The translations under genes were made by a program, and so were the position numbers. Positions 8,669-18,641 of a DNA stretch of 64,000 nt are shown here, one piece after another. The notes under the pieces are model-generated. The model ran no database searches and was not told the origin of the DNA. It saw only the letters and a list, made by a program, of their open reading frames with translations. The DNA lies in the NCBI RefSeq assembly GCF_001578705.1, contig NZ_KQ969037.1, positions 849,908 to 913,907 of the forward strand, in the 5' to 3' direction. The stretch is from Streptococcus oralis. Its GTDB lineage: Bacteria > Bacillota > Bacilli > Lactobacillales > Streptococcaceae. Position 1 is the stretch's first letter; every line of letters starts with the position of its first letter.

Positions 8669-9586
8669 TTAAATTCCTTCACCATTATTCATACGTTTAA
8701 CGACTTGGTTAACAGCGACTAGCAAGACCACATTAATCACTGCATTAAACAAACCGACTGCAGTTGAGTAAGAATAATCTCCTGACACAAGACCAACTTT
8801 ATAAACGTAAGTTGAGATAATTTCAGACGTTGGAAGGTTTAGAGATGTCTGCATCAAGAATGCTTTTTCATAACCGACATTCATAATGCCACCTGCCGCC
8901 AAGACAAACTGGATAACCATAATGGGCTTAAGAGCAGGAAGATCAATATGCCAGATTCGTTGGAAAATATTTGCTCCATCGAGTCGAGCAGCTTCTACCA
9001 AGGCAGGATCGACGTTCACCAATGTTGCCGTGTAGAGGGTTGAGGCCCATCCCATTCCTTGCCAGATGCCACTGAAAATGTACAGAGGACGGAAGAAGTC
9101 TGGATCCGTTAGAAAATCCGCTTTGATACCAAACATAGAAAGAAAGCTATTTATTGGTCCTCCAACTGAGAAGAAGAGGAAAATCATTCCGACAATAACA
9201 ACTACGGAGATAAAGTTTGGTGCATATAGAATGAGCTGAATTCGTTTCTTAGCTTTTTCACTCAAGAGCTGATTGAGCATAATCGCAAGAATAATTGGTG
9301 GTAAAAAGCCTAGCAATAAGCCATAGACACTCAATTTAAGTGTATTAGCCAATAAGATTCCAAAGTTGGGGGAAGACAAAAATTTTGTAAACTCAGAAAA
9401 TCCTACCCAGTCACTTCCTAAAATTCCTTTTAGAGGATTGTAATCTTTAAAGGCTATCAAAACACCGTACATAGGAATGTACTTAAAGATAAAAGTCAAA
9501 ACCAAACCAGGGACAGTCATCAATAACAAGAGTTTTTGTTTCTTGATTCGTTCCCAAAGAGAAACTTGCTTCGCTTTGCTATTCAT
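8669..9586 (-). CDS. susT1: Sugar ABC transporter permease (MalF-like)
   Basis: The 305-residue permease has about six membrane spans and the EAA motif VEAARLDGANIFQRIWHIDLP. The ATG at 9586 follows AAAGGAGG by 5 nt. An alternative start 27 nt upstream lies inside the operator palindrome and lacks an RBS. It is the first gene of the sus structural operon; the 147-bp gap before it holds two TTGAAACGTTTCAA operators and two cre-like sites, so it should be induced by sucrose through SusR and repressed by CcpA. Confidence 0.92.
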   Translation of the reverse strand: MNSKAKQVSLWERIKKQKLLLLMTVPGLVLTFIFKYIPMYGVLIAFKDYNPLKGILGSDWVGFSEFTKFLSSPNFGILLANTLKLSVYGLLLGFLPPIILAIMLNQLLSEKAKKRIQLILYAPNFISVVVIVGMIFLFFSVGGPINSFLSMFGIKADFLTDPDFFRPLYIFSGIWQGMGWASTLYTATLVNVDPALVEAARLDGANIFQRIWHIDLPALKPIMVIQFVLAAGGIMNVGYEKAFLMQTSLNLPTSEIISTYVYKVGLVSGDYSYSTAVGLFNAVINVVLLVAVNQVVKRMNNGEGI

Positions 9587-9599
9587 AGCAACCTCCTTT

Positions 9600-9732
9600 T
9601 TGAAACGTTTCAAATTTATTTTAGAAAAGATAGCGCATAGCGCTTTCTACTCTTTATTTGAAACGTTTCAATTTTGTTTTAAAAAATAAATCTCTTTAAT
9701 TTAACTTCATTTTAACATTGATAGCGCTTTCT
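9600..9732. promoter_or_regulatory. sus operator/cre cluster
   Basis: Two identical perfect palindromes TTGAAACGTTTCAA lie at 9600-9613 and 9658-9671 (centres 58 bp apart). Two copies of ATAGCGCTTTCT (cre-like AGAAAGCGCTAT on the other strand) lie at 9637-9648 and 9721-9732. LacI-family operators and CcpA sites share this architecture, so I infer two SusR sites and two CcpA sites in one 147-bp gap. Confidence 0.75.
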
Positions 9733-9733
9733 G

Positions 9734-10738
9734 TCAAGACTTATTTTTAATTTTTTTTGTTGTTTTTCCTTCAATAAATTTTACTGGTAAGATTGTCTGC
9801 AAATTAACAGTCTTTCCATCGATGATATCAAACAGGATACGAACGGCCTCTTTTGCCATTTCTTCTAAAGGTTGCTTAATTGTTGAAAGTAGATAATCTC
9901 GACTCTCAGCCATTTTTATCCCATCATATCCAATGATTTGTACATCATCAGGGATATGTTTACCATTTGACTCTAGTATTTCAATAACATCTAAAGCTGC
10001 AAAATCATTAATGGCAAAAATTCCGTCTATGGAACGATTTTCTGCCAAGAATTGTTCTAACTTTCCGTGATAATCAGAAACGGTCTCATCTAGGTCAAAG
10101 ATACTAAAAGGTATATTATTTTCTTGGACATACTTCTCGAATGAAATCCTACGTCGTTTAGTTTCATTAATGGTTGTATTGTGTCCACCTACAAAGGCCA
10201 AATGCTGACAGCCTTTTTTAATTAGTTGCCTCGCAGCTTCTCGTCCACCTGCATCATTATCAGAAGATACACATGGGATCTCAAGATCTGAGTAGGTACG
10301 GTCAATACTAACAAAGGGAATTCCTGAAGTTAGGTAGTTCTCAATTGGACTATAGGTAATGGCAACAATTCCATCAACCTTATTATGACGCAACATCTCA
10401 AGATAGTCTTGCTCTCGGTTGGTTCCATTTATTGAACATAAGAGTAATTTATTATTCCTCTTATACACTTCATTTTCCACATGCATAGCAAATTCAGAAA
10501 AAAATGGATGCCAGATACTTGGTACGATTAGAGCTATCGTATCCGTTCGGCTTCTTTTCATTCCTCTTGCATAGTAATCCGGAATATAATTCAAGGTTTT
10601 AATTGCTTGTTCAACTTTTTTCAAGGTCACTTCTTTGATGCCTTTTTCTTTGTTGATCACACGTGAAACAGTCCCAACGCTAACTCCCGCTTCTAGAGCA
10701 ACATCTTTCATGGTAATGGATTTTTTTTGCTCTACCAT
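9734..10738 (-). CDS. susR: LacI-family repressor of the sus locus
   Basis: The 334-residue protein has an N-terminal LacI helix-turn-helix (MKDVALEAGVSVGTVSRVIN, about residues 10-29), a hinge helix and a periplasmic-binding-type effector domain. The ATG at 10738 follows AAGGAGGTGAGAAT. It is upstream of and codirectional with susT1, with its own promoter at 10760-10788. The consensus-type LacI operators just downstream make it the local sucrose-responsive regulator. Readthrough into the sus genes is possible because no terminator stem separates them. Confidence 0.9.
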   Translation of the reverse strand: MVEQKKSITMKDVALEAGVSVGTVSRVINKEKGIKEVTLKKVEQAIKTLNYIPDYYARGMKRSRTDTIALIVPSIWHPFFSEFAMHVENEVYKRNNKLLLCSINGTNREQDYLEMLRHNKVDGIVAITYSPIENYLTSGIPFVSIDRTYSDLEIPCVSSDNDAGGREAARQLIKKGCQHLAFVGGHNTTINETKRRRISFEKYVQENNIPFSIFDLDETVSDYHGKLEQFLAENRSIDGIFAINDFAALDVIEILESNGKHIPDDVQIIGYDGIKMAESRDYLLSTIKQPLEEMAKEAVRILFDIIDGKTVNLQTILPVKFIEGKTTKKIKNKS

Positions 10739-10759
10739 ATTCTCACCTCCTTGCACTCT

Positions 10760-10788
10760 ATAGTAACATGCAACCGCTTTTTTATCAA
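10760..10788 (-). promoter_or_regulatory. susR promoter
   Basis: On the minus strand TTGATA (10783-10788), a 17-bp spacer and TACTAT (10760-10765) form a good sigma-A promoter. The spacer contains AAGCGGTTGCA, which could be an operator half-site. Confidence 0.7.
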
Positions 10789-10900
10789 CTATTTCTCAAT
10801 TATTATTGGTAAGATCATTTTTCCCATCATGGATAAAATCACTCCAATTGGCTTTCGACCCCCCTTCAATATTCAAGTATAGACATCTACATACCACAAG

Positions 10901-10927
10901 AAAAGCCTTGAGTTCCAAGGCTTTTTT
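10901..10927 (-). terminator. Terminator of the GNAT gene
   Basis: The stem AAAAGCCTTG/CCAAGGCTTTT with a 4-nt loop follows the stop codon of the acetyltransferase gene. Confidence 0.8.
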
Positions 10928-10932
10928 ACTTT

Positions 10933-11388
10933 CTATCTACCCTTTTTCATGATGTATTTTCGTATAGGTGTTTCAACCATTTGAACGATTTCAAATCCTT
11001 CTTTTTGGTAAAGATTGTAAGCTGTTTGATTTGCCTCATAGACATTTAGAGAGACAGTATCTATGTCTTCATTTTCAAAGGCCAAACTAACAAATTTCCT
11101 TAAAGCCTGGCTACCTAAGCCCTGCCCCTGTTTCTGGGGATTGATAAAAAATCTCCCGATATGAAGATTCCTGTCTTCTAGCCTGATTTTCTGGATAAGC
11201 CCCACAAACTCTTGTCCATCAAAGATAGAAAAGATTACTTCCAAATCTTGCAAGACTTGAATTGTTAAGGGAAAAGGAATCATTGTTCCCATCCATTGTT
11301 CTTGAAAGGATTTGCCAAGGGAGTTAGACCATTGGCATACGAGTTGAGCGTTTTCTGTGCTAACATTTTCTTCAAAACGAATTGTCAT
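10933..11388 (-). CDS. GNAT-family N-acetyltransferase
   Basis: The 151-residue protein has the acetyl-CoA pyrophosphate-binding loop QKQGQGLGSQAL (motif A, about residues 86-97) and the motif B segment NQTAYNLYQKEGFE. The substrate (protein N terminus, amine or antibiotic) cannot be inferred. It is a single-gene unit with its own terminator, divergent from cclA. Confidence 0.83.
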   Translation of the reverse strand: MTIRFEENVSTENAQLVCQWSNSLGKSFQEQWMGTMIPFPLTIQVLQDLEVIFSIFDGQEFVGLIQKIRLEDRNLHIGRFFINPQKQGQGLGSQALRKFVSLAFENEDIDTVSLNVYEANQTAYNLYQKEGFEIVQMVETPIRKYIMKKGR

Positions 11389-11442
11389 CTTGACCTCACT
11401 ATCTTATCTATGTTTCTTTATTATACTACTTCTTCTATTTTT

Positions 11443-11450
11443 TACGAATA
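11443..11450 (+). promoter_or_regulatory. ComX cin-box (competence promoter)
   Basis: TACGAATA preceded by a T-run is the exact streptococcal cin-box recognised by the alternative sigma factor ComX. It ends 7 nt before the cclA ATG. Confidence 0.9.
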
Positions 11451-11457
11451 GATAAGT

Positions 11458-12117
11458 ATGATTGATTTTTATTTTTTTCTTGTTGGGAGCATTTTCGCTT
11501 CCTTTCTTGGTTTGGTTATTGACCGTTTTCCTGAGCAATCCATTATCAGTCCAGCTAGTCACTGCGATTCCTGTCAGACTCGCTTGCGTCCGCTAGATTT
11601 GATTCCTATCCTTTCGCAGGTGGTTAATCGCTTTCGCTGTCGCTACTGCAAGGCTCGCTATCCATTCTGGTATGCCCTCTTTGAATTGGGCTTGGGATTC
11701 CTCTTTCTGGCTTGGGCTTGGGGTTGGATTTCTTTTGCTCAAGTCATCCTAATCACTGCTGGCTTAACCTTGGGAATCTATGACTTTCGCCATCAGGAAT
11801 ATCCCTTACTAGTCTGGATGACTTTCCACCTAATCCTCATGGTTTTCTATGGTTGGAATCTGGTTATGGTCTTCTTCCTTGCCCTTGGAATCATGGCTCA
11901 TTTTATCGATGTCCGCATGGGCGCAGGGGATTTTCTCTTTCTGGCTTCTTGTGCTCTCGTCTTTAGTGTGACCGAATTACTGATCTTGATTCAGTTTGCT
12001 TCTACGACGGGGATCCTAGCTTTTCTCCTACAAAAGAAAAAGGAAAAACTTCCTTTTGTGCCTTTCCTCTTACTGGCTGCTTGTGTGATTATTTTTGGTA
12101 AGCTACTGCTTGTTTGA
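11458..12117 (+). CDS. cclA: Type IV prepilin peptidase (competence)
   Basis: The 219-residue polytopic A24 peptidase is the pneumococcal CclA equivalent. Cys36/Cys39 and Cys61/Cys64 form the cytoplasmic tetracysteine site, and the catalytic aspartates are Asp109 (GIYDFRH) and Asp158 (GAGD motif). It cleaves and N-methylates the ComG pseudopilins of the transformation pilus. There is no Shine-Dalgarno sequence and the cin-box lies 7 nt from the ATG, so the message is probably leaderless. The hydrophobic N terminus begins right at this start, as expected for the family. Its 3' end overlaps the 3' end of the convergent trpA by 29 bp. Confidence 0.93.
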   Translation: MIDFYFFLVGSIFASFLGLVIDRFPEQSIISPASHCDSCQTRLRPLDLIPILSQVVNRFRCRYCKARYPFWYALFELGLGFLFLAWAWGWISFAQVILITAGLTLGIYDFRHQEYPLLVWMTFHLILMVFYGWNLVMVFFLALGIMAHFIDVRMGAGDFLFLASCALVFSVTELLILIQFASTTGILAFLLQKKKEKLPFVPFLLLAACVIIFGKLLLV

Positions 12118-12865
12118 TAAAGTCCTGAATCGGCTCTCCTTGGTGGAGAGCTTTTACAATTTTCGAACCGACGATAACACCATCTGACACCGCATTGAAG
12201 CGTTCGACATCGGCTTGACTAGACACGCCAAATCCTGTCAATACCGGGATATCGACTACTTGATGCAGTTGAGCCAAGTGCTTGTCCAAATCTGCTCGGT
12301 AATTTCCTGACTTACCTGTCACCCCATTGATAGCAACGGCATAGACAAAGCCCTCTGCCCCTTTAATCAACTCTTTCTGACGCTCAATACCTGTTGTCAA
12401 ACTAACTAGGGGAATCAAGGCGATGTCTGTATCTGCCAAAAATGGCTCTACAAAATTAGCATGTTCATGGGGCAAGTCTGGGATAATCAATCCCTTAACC
12501 GCTGTATCTGCCAAATCTTTGACAAAGTTCTCAACGCCGTACTGAAAGAGGGGGTTGAAGTAGGTCATGATGACCAGGGGAACCTCTGTTTGAATGGTTT
12601 TCAAGGTTTCAACCAAAGCCTGGGTAGAAGTTCCGTGGGCTAGACTGCGCAAGCCGGCTTCTTCGATAACAGGTCCATCTGCAACTGGGTCTGAAAAGGG
12701 AATGCCCACTTCAATAGCAGAGACACCCAAATCTTCTAAAAAGTGGATTGTTTCACCGAGACCATCCAAACCTTTCTCATGGTCTCCAGCCATGATATAG
12801 GGAACAAAAATTCCTTTTCCAGCTGCTTTAATAGCATTCAATTTTTCTGTTAATGTCTTAGGCAT
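12089..12865 (-). CDS. trpA: Tryptophan synthase alpha subunit
   Basis: The 258-residue TIM barrel cleaves indole-3-glycerol phosphate to indole, which is channelled to TrpB. Signature motifs include the acid-containing [14 protein letters not shown] and the phosphate-binding GFGVSS near the C terminus. The ATG at 12865 overlaps the trpB stop by 8 bp, implying coupled translation. It is last in the trpEGDCFBA operon; no terminator hairpin is apparent before the end of the convergent cclA. Confidence 0.95.
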   Translation of the reverse strand: MPKTLTEKLNAIKAAGKGIFVPYIMAGDHEKGLDGLGETIHFLEDLGVSAIEVGIPFSDPVADGPVIEEAGLRSLAHGTSTQALVETLKTIQTEVPLVIMTYFNPLFQYGVENFVKDLADTAVKGLIIPDLPHEHANFVEPFLADTDIALIPLVSLTTGIERQKELIKGAEGFVYAVAINGVTGKSGNYRADLDKHLAQLHQVVDIPVLTGFGVSSQADVERFNAVSDGVIVGSKIVKALHQGEPIQDFIKQAVAYQK

Positions 12866-14081
12866 GACCTTCTCCCTTCTTTGCTGCGTCTGCTTCCAAG
12901 CGGTCTTTGACTTGAACCACATCCTTGTCCCCACGGCCTGATAGACAGACAATCATGGATTTGTCTGGACCCAGTTCTTTGGCCAATTTCACCGCAAAGG
13001 CAATAGCGTGGCTAGATTCTAAGGCTGGTATAATCCCTTCCACACGAGACAAGAGTTGGAATCCTTCCAAGGCTTCTTCGTCCGTTACAGGAACATAGCT
13101 GGCACGTTTAATATCGTGGTAGTGGGAATGTTCTGGACCGATACCAGGATAGTCCAAACCTGCTGAGATAGAGAAGGCTTCAAGAATTTGACCATGGGCA
13201 TCTTGAAGCACATCCATAAGGGAACCGTGAAGGACACCTGGTCGACCCTTGGTCAAGGTAGCTGCATGGTGTTCTGTATCCACACCAAGCCCTGCTGCTT
13301 CAGCCCCATACATAGCAACTGACTCATCTTCTACAAAGGGATGGAAGAGACCGATAGCATTAGAACCACCACCAACACAGGCTACTAGGGCGTCTGGCAG
13401 ATTTTGACCCGTCAAGTCACGGTACTGTTGTTTAGCTTCTCGACCGATGACACTTTGGAAGTCACGAACGATTTCTGGGAAAGGATGAGGCCCCAAGGCA
13501 GAACCAAGGATATAGTGAGTATCATCAATGTTAGCTACCCATGAACGAAGGGCTGCATTGACCGCATCCTTGAGCACGCGCGAACCATCTGTCACGGCCT
13601 CAACCTTTGCTCCCAAAAGCTCCATACGGAACACATTGAGGGCTTGACGTTTGACATCTTCCTCACCCATGTAAATGGTACATTCCATGTTAAAGAGAGC
13701 CGCAGCCGTTGCAGTTGCCACACCGTGCTGACCAGCACCTGTTTCAGCGATAATCTTCTTTTTGCCCATACGTTTAGCCAGAAGAACCTGTCCCAAGGCA
13801 TTGTTAATCTTGTGGGCCCCTGTATGGTTGAGGTCTTCACGCTTGAGATAAATCTTAGCTCCACCGATATGCTGGGTCAAGTTTTTTGCGTAGTAAAGGG
13901 GAGTTTCACGTCCTACATACTGGCGTAAGAGCTGGTTTAATTCCTCTTGGAAACTTGGGTCCGCCTGACTTTCACGATAAGCCTTCTCCAACTCCAAAAC
14001 TGCTGTCATCAATGTTTCTGGGACGAAACGTCCGCCAAATTTTCCGTAAAATCCATCTTTATTTGGTTCTTGATATGCCAT
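12858..14081 (-). CDS. trpB: Tryptophan synthase beta subunit (operonic)
   Basis: The 407-residue PLP enzyme condenses indole and serine. The PLP lysine lies in the canonical motif HTGAHKINN (Lys91), the general acid/base glutamate in AETGAGQHG (Glu113) and the phosphate cup in GGGSNAIG. It overlaps trpF by 23 bp and trpA by 8 bp. It contrasts with the second TrpB at 18642-19820, which has HLGSHKLNN at the same place. Confidence 0.96.
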   Translation of the reverse strand: MAYQEPNKDGFYGKFGGRFVPETLMTAVLELEKAYRESQADPSFQEELNQLLRQYVGRETPLYYAKNLTQHIGGAKIYLKREDLNHTGAHKINNALGQVLLAKRMGKKKIIAETGAGQHGVATATAAALFNMECTIYMGEEDVKRQALNVFRMELLGAKVEAVTDGSRVLKDAVNAALRSWVANIDDTHYILGSALGPHPFPEIVRDFQSVIGREAKQQYRDLTGQNLPDALVACVGGGSNAIGLFHPFVEDESVAMYGAEAAGLGVDTEHHAATLTKGRPGVLHGSLMDVLQDAHGQILEAFSISAGLDYPGIGPEHSHYHDIKRASYVPVTDEEALEGFQLLSRVEGIIPALESSHAIAFAVKLAKELGPDKSMIVCLSGRGDKDVVQVKDRLEADAAKKGEGHA

Positions 14082-14658
14082 TCTTTGCCCTCTCTATAAA
14101 TCTTCTAATCTTTTCCTGATCTTTTTGTCCATCTGTCTCCACTCCGCTCGATACATCGACTGCATAGGGAGTAAAGTGTTGAATTGCTTTTGCTACATTA
14201 TCCTCATTGAGCCCACCTGCGATAAAGAAAGGCTGAGCTAGTTCTGCCGTATCTAGTTGACCCCAGTCAAAGGTCTGACCACTCCCTGCCACAGGGGCAT
14301 CAAAGAGTAGATAATCCGCCTGAGAATTAGGCACATGACCATTTCCATCCACCTGCACAGCCTGAATACTGGCACAAGATAAATCCTCAAACAAAGCATC
14401 CGCCACCTGACCATGAACTTGAACCAAGTCCAAGCCAACCTTTTCAATCGCTTCTAGCAGTTGAGCTCGACTTGGTGAAACAAATACACCAACCTTTTTA
14501 AAGTTGACAGGAATGAGCTTTGCCAGCTCAGCAGCCTCTTCCAAGGTCACCTGCCTTTTACTAGGTGCGAAGACAAAACCGATGTAATCCGCCCCTGCTG
14601 ATACGGCTGTCTCTACCGCTTCTTTGGTCGATAGCCCACAAATCTTAACCTTTGTCAA
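14059..14658 (-). CDS. trpF: Phosphoribosylanthranilate isomerase
   Basis: The 199-residue TIM-barrel isomerase has the N-terminal KICGLST motif (catalytic Cys) and the phosphate-binding [12 protein letters not shown] start it at TTG 14658: the product then begins (M)TKVKICG, where family members begin, and AAGGAG lies 7 nt upstream inside the end of trpC. No nearer ATG or GTG fits. The 14-bp overlap with trpC suggests translational coupling. Confidence 0.92.
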   Translation of the reverse strand: MTKVKICGLSTKEAVETAVSAGADYIGFVFAPSKRQVTLEEAAELAKLIPVNFKKVGVFVSPSRAQLLEAIEKVGLDLVQVHGQVADALFEDLSCASIQAVQVDGNGHVPNSQADYLLFDAPVAGSGQTFDWGQLDTAELAQPFFIAGGLNEDNVAKAIQHFTPYAVDVSSGVETDGQKDQEKIRRFIERAKNGISRTK

Positions 14659-15412
14659 TCTGCAACTCCTTGATTCTTTGAGCCACATCCTCTGCCTGCA
14701 TGAGAGCTGTTCCCACCAAAATTCCGTTAAAGTATGTTGCTACTCGTTCCGCATCCTGTCCTGTGAAAATAGCAGATTCAGAAATGTAATAGCGACCTTC
14801 CTTAAAGTGCTGGGCCAAGTCTACACTGGTTTGTAAGTCGACCTCAAAGGTCGTCAAGTTGCGGTTGTTAACCCCAATAATCTCAGCACCCAGTCTGTGT
14901 GCCACTTCTAGTTCAGCTAGATTGTGGGTCTCCACCAAGACTTCCAGACCAAGCTCTGTCGCGTAGTCATAGAGTTCCTTGAGGCGTTCTTCTGACAAGG
15001 CAGCCACGATGAGCAAGATGACTGTCGCACCTGCATTGCGAGCACGGATGATTTGCTTTTCATCGATGATAAAATCCTTGTTGAGCGTTGGAATGTTTAC
15101 CTGACTAGAAATCTCCCGCAGATAATCCAAATGCCCTTTAAAGAAAACTTCATCTGTCAAAACCGAAATCATCACTGCGCCGTTCGCTTCATAAGTCTGG
15201 GCCTGTTGCACAATATCCACATCGAGATTGATATCTCCCAGACTAGGGCTAGCCTTCTTGACTTCAGCGATTACCTGTAAACGATCTTGGTGATTCTTCA
15301 AAAATTCAGCTAGGCGATAGGTCTGGCGTAGGGGCTGGATTTCCTCCAGTTCCATCTGCTTGACCTCACGCGCCTTCTGCTCCAAGATTCGTGCTAAAAA
15401 TTCCTGACTCAT
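14645..15412 (-). CDS. trpC: Indole-3-glycerol phosphate synthase
   Basis: The 255-residue (beta-alpha)8 enzyme ring-closes CdRP to indole-3-glycerol phosphate. Visible motifs are [13 protein letters not shown] (catalytic Lys), LNKDFIID and [13 protein letters not shown]. It overlaps trpD by 4 bp (ATGA) and contains the start and RBS of trpF at its 3' end. Confidence 0.95.
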   Translation of the reverse strand: MSQEFLARILEQKAREVKQMELEEIQPLRQTYRLAEFLKNHQDRLQVIAEVKKASPSLGDINLDVDIVQQAQTYEANGAVMISVLTDEVFFKGHLDYLREISSQVNIPTLNKDFIIDEKQIIRARNAGATVILLIVAALSEERLKELYDYATELGLEVLVETHNLAELEVAHRLGAEIIGVNNRNLTTFEVDLQTSVDLAQHFKEGRYYISESAIFTGQDAERVATYFNGILVGTALMQAEDVAQRIKELQIDKG

Positions 15413-16413
15413 TTTTGGTACTCCTGTAACAGTCTGAGTTTTTCAAGGGCCTTGCCACTAGCAATCACTTGACGAGCCAAGGCAACTCCTTCCTTGATAC
15501 TAGCTACCTTACCATTGGCATAGAAACCAAGACCAGCATTCAAGACTGTCGTTTCCAAGAATGGACTTGGTTGGTTTTGAAGAACGCTGAGCAAAATTTC
15601 TGCATTTTCCTGAGCATTGCCACCACGGATATCTTCGATAGCGTAGCGTTCCATCCCCAAATCTTCTGGAGTAAAGGTTGATAAAGTGATTTCTCCATCT
15701 TCAAGGAGGGCAATACTAGTAGTTCCATTCAAACCAGCCTCATCCAATCCTTCTGGACCAGCTACCACGATGGCACGTTTGCGGCCCATATTTTTCAAAA
15801 CCTGAGCAGTACTTTCCAAAAGTTCTGGACGACTGATTCCTAGAAGCTGCGTTTCTAAAACCATTGGGTGAATGAGTGGACCTGTCAAATTCATGATAGT
15901 CGGAATTCCTAGTTCCAAACGAGCTGGCATGATGTATTTCATTGCTGGGTGCATATTTTTAGCAAAGAGAAAGACGATTCCAGTTTTATCAAAAACCTTA
16001 CCTAGTTCAGCTGGTTTGAGGTCAAGATTGATACCCAATGCTTGAAGGACATCTGCAGAACCCGATTTAGAAGAAATCGAACGGTTACCGTGCTTGGCCA
16101 TGTGGATGCCGCCACCAGCCAAGACAAAGGCTGCAGTTGTCGAAATGTTAAAGCTGAAAGACTTGTCCCCACCTGTACCGCAGTTATCCATAGCATCATG
16201 TATCTCAGTTGGAATGTGTTGGGCATGCCCTCTCATGACTTGTGCAATGGCTGTGCGTTCTTCCGGTGTTTCCCCCTTCATCTTAAGGGCCAAGAGAAGA
16301 GAAGCAATCTGCGCTTCGGTTACACGCCCAGTTACGATACGCTCAATGACATCCGTCATTTCCACACCTGATAAATTTTCAAATTTTGCTAGTTTTTCAA
16401 TAATCTCTTTCAT
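15409..16413 (-). CDS. trpD: Anthranilate phosphoribosyltransferase
   Basis: The 334-residue enzyme transfers the phosphoribosyl group from PRPP to anthranilate. It shows the PRPP loop [10 protein letters not shown], the [17 protein letters not shown] motif, and the acidic pair in [12 protein letters not shown]. The ATG follows a short gap of 10 bp after trpG. It overlaps trpC by 4 bp. Confidence 0.95.
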   Translation of the reverse strand: MKEIIEKLAKFENLSGVEMTDVIERIVTGRVTEAQIASLLLALKMKGETPEERTAIAQVMRGHAQHIPTEIHDAMDNCGTGGDKSFSFNISTTAAFVLAGGGIHMAKHGNRSISSKSGSADVLQALGINLDLKPAELGKVFDKTGIVFLFAKNMHPAMKYIMPARLELGIPTIMNLTGPLIHPMVLETQLLGISRPELLESTAQVLKNMGRKRAIVVAGPEGLDEAGLNGTTSIALLEDGEITLSTFTPEDLGMERYAIEDIRGGNAQENAEILLSVLQNQPSPFLETTVLNAGLGFYANGKVASIKEGVALARQVIASGKALEKLRLLQEYQK

Positions 16414-16423
16414 CCTAGTTTCC

Positions 16424-16990
16424 TCACTTTACAACCTTCTCGATAAAATTCCGAATAGAAGACAAGCCATCTGGCGTTCCGATACTCTCTGGATGGTATT
16501 GGAAGCCATAAATCGGCAGGCTTTTGTGTTGAATTCCCATAATAGCCTGATCATCAGTCGAACGAGCTGTCACTTCAAAGTCTTCTGGCATTTCTTCAAT
16601 CAAAATGCTGTGATAGCGCATGACTGGACGACCATCCTCAATGCCTTGATAGAGAACAGATGGCGCTTCAAAGCTGATATGGCTCTGTTTCCCATGCATG
16701 ACCTTTGGAGCCAAACCTAACTTCCCACCAAAGACTTCTGCGATGGCTTGGTGCCCCAAACAAATCCCTAGAATCGGCTTCTTACCTGCAAAGTCACGAA
16801 TCATGTCTTCCATCTTTCCAGCATCAACCGGCCAACCAGGACCGGGAGAAAAGACCAGACCATCTGCTTTTTCAGCTTCTTCATACAGCTTGGGATCATC
16901 ATTTCTCAAGACCTGCACTTCTGCAAAATTCCCAATGTACTGCGCCAAGTTATAGGTAAAAGAATCATAGTTATCAATCAATAAAATCAT
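16424..16990 (-). CDS. trpG: Anthranilate synthase glutamine amidotransferase component
   Basis: The 188-residue class I amidotransferase supplies ammonia to TrpE. The nucleophile elbow is GICLGHQ (Cys near 77) and the catalytic His/Glu are in YHPES. The start overlaps trpE by 4 bp. PabA could look alike, but position inside the trp operon settles the role. Confidence 0.93.
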   Translation of the reverse strand: MILLIDNYDSFTYNLAQYIGNFAEVQVLRNDDPKLYEEAEKADGLVFSPGPGWPVDAGKMEDMIRDFAGKKPILGICLGHQAIAEVFGGKLGLAPKVMHGKQSHISFEAPSVLYQGIEDGRPVMRYHSILIEEMPEDFEVTARSTDDQAIMGIQHKSLPIYGFQYHPESIGTPDGLSSIRNFIEKVVK

Positions 16991-18348
16991 GGTCTTATTT
17001 CTCCAATTCTAGTCATAGATTTTGCTTTGTTAATGGTTTCTTGGTATTCGTTTTGGGCAATAGAGTCGTAGACAATCCCTGCCCCAGCCTGCACATAGGC
17101 TGTTTGATTTTTGAGAATCATAGTTCGGATGGCAATGGCGAAATCCATATCACCCGTCGCAGACAAGTAGCCGATTGCTCCCGCGTATACACCACGTTTT
17201 TCTGTTTCCAGTTCATAGATCCGTCTCATAGCTCGAATCTTTGGAGCTCCTGACACTGTTCCTGCCGGAAGTGTAGCTTTCAAGGCATCCATGGCATTGA
17301 GTTCTGGAAGCAAACGTCCCTTGACCACGCTGGTCAAATGCATGACATAACGGAAGAGCTCCACTTCCATATACTTAGTGACTTGGACACTTGCCGTTTC
17401 AGCAATTCTACCGATATCGTTACGCCCTAAGTCTACTAACATTCGATGTTCTGCTGTTTCCTTCTCATCAGAAAGCAGGTCAGTCGCCAAGGCCTTGTCC
17501 TCTTCATCCGTAGCCCCTCTTGGTCGCGTACCTGCAATCGGATTGGTAGTTACGATGCTATTTTTGACAGAAACCAAACTTTCAGGACTGGCACCGATGA
17601 TTTGATAATCCCCAAAATCATAAAAATAGAGGTAATTAGAAGGATTGGTCACGCGAAGATTTCTGTAGAAGTCAAATGGATTTCCAGTAACTTCTGCTGA
17701 GAAGCGTTGACTGAGTACACATTGGAACATATCCCCGTTACGAATCAAGTCTCGAGCGGTTTCCACCATTTCTTCAAACTTCTGAGAAGCAATATGCGGT
17801 TTGAAGTCCAGCGGAGATAAATCCAAGTCTTCAAATTCATTTGGAGCAGGGATGCGTAATTCTTCCAGCACTTGATTCAAGGCTTTTTCCAAGTCTTCTT
17901 GACTACGCTCGCTATAAAGAGCATCCTCGATAACATGGATTTTTTCCTTCTTGTGGTCAAAGACCATATAACTCTCATAGACAAAGAAATGCATGTCTGG
18001 CGTCCCAATGGTATCCTCAGGGATTTGACCGATTTCCTCATAGAGCGAAATCATATCGTAACCAACAAAACCAATGGCTCCTCCACCAAAAGGTAGGTCT
18101 GAATGGTGCTGGCTCTTATGTGTCACTTCATAAAGGTAATCCAAGGGATCCCGATCAATCACTTGCCCATTTTGATAGAGGACCCCATTTTCAAACTTAA
18201 TCTCAAAAACAGGATTATAGGCTAGGATAGAAAAACGAGCGGTTTCCTTGTCTCTCGGAATACTCTCTAGGATCACCTTATGTTGCCCCTTTAAGCGCAT
18301 ATAAGCCAAGATTGGTGATAAGACATCTCCATGAATGATTCGTTCCAT
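16987..18348 (-). CDS. trpE: Anthranilate synthase component I
   Basis: The 453-residue chorismate-using enzyme has the C-terminal chorismate-binding domain (IAGTRPRG, RNDIGRI, GTVSGAPKIRAM). The ATG at 18348 follows AAAGGGAA; a longer frame to 18450 would run into the T-box terminator region. An N-terminal LESIPR segment fits the LLES-like tryptophan feedback site. First gene of trpEGDCFBA, controlled by the T-box upstream. Confidence 0.95.
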   Translation of the reverse strand: MERIIHGDVLSPILAYMRLKGQHKVILESIPRDKETARFSILAYNPVFEIKFENGVLYQNGQVIDRDPLDYLYEVTHKSQHHSDLPFGGGAIGFVGYDMISLYEEIGQIPEDTIGTPDMHFFVYESYMVFDHKKEKIHVIEDALYSERSQEDLEKALNQVLEELRIPAPNEFEDLDLSPLDFKPHIASQKFEEMVETARDLIRNGDMFQCVLSQRFSAEVTGNPFDFYRNLRVTNPSNYLYFYDFGDYQIIGASPESLVSVKNSIVTTNPIAGTRPRGATDEEDKALATDLLSDEKETAEHRMLVDLGRNDIGRIAETASVQVTKYMEVELFRYVMHLTSVVKGRLLPELNAMDALKATLPAGTVSGAPKIRAMRRIYELETEKRGVYAGAIGYLSATGDMDFAIAIRTMILKNQTAYVQAGAGIVYDSIAQNEYQETINKAKSMTRIGEIRP

Positions 18349-18384
18349 TGTAATTTCCCTTTCAGTTCTACTTCTAGTCCGTGG

Positions 18385-18625
18385 TGACTGTATGAAAAAT
18401 CCCCACGCAAAATAACTTGCGTGAGGACGAAATTCGCGGTGCCACCTCAATTATAGGATTTCTCCTATCTCTCATTCCTGTCTCAGAAAGCTCCTGTAAC
18501 AGGCTGTGCGATAAAGGGCACTCCCTTGAGAATTATGTTTTCTTCTCTTGTTTCAGATGGACCCAACCTTACAGCTTTCTCTGCTTGTTTCCAGCAACCA
18601 CAAGCTCTCTGTGAAAGAAAGGACT
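18385..18625 (-). promoter_or_regulatory. Tryptophan T-box riboswitch of trpE operon
   Basis: On the minus strand, GAGGTGGCACCGCG (the T-box sequence, 18435-18448) is followed by the terminator CCTCACGCAA/TTGCGTGGGG and TTTTT (18394-18427). A stem I region lies upstream with a TGG at 18563-18565 placed as specifier, consistent with uncharged tRNA-Trp sensing. Uncharged tRNA would favour the antiterminator and expression of trpE-A. The exact 5' end is not certain. Confidence 0.88.
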
Positions 18626-18641
18626 GTAATTTTTCCATCTT

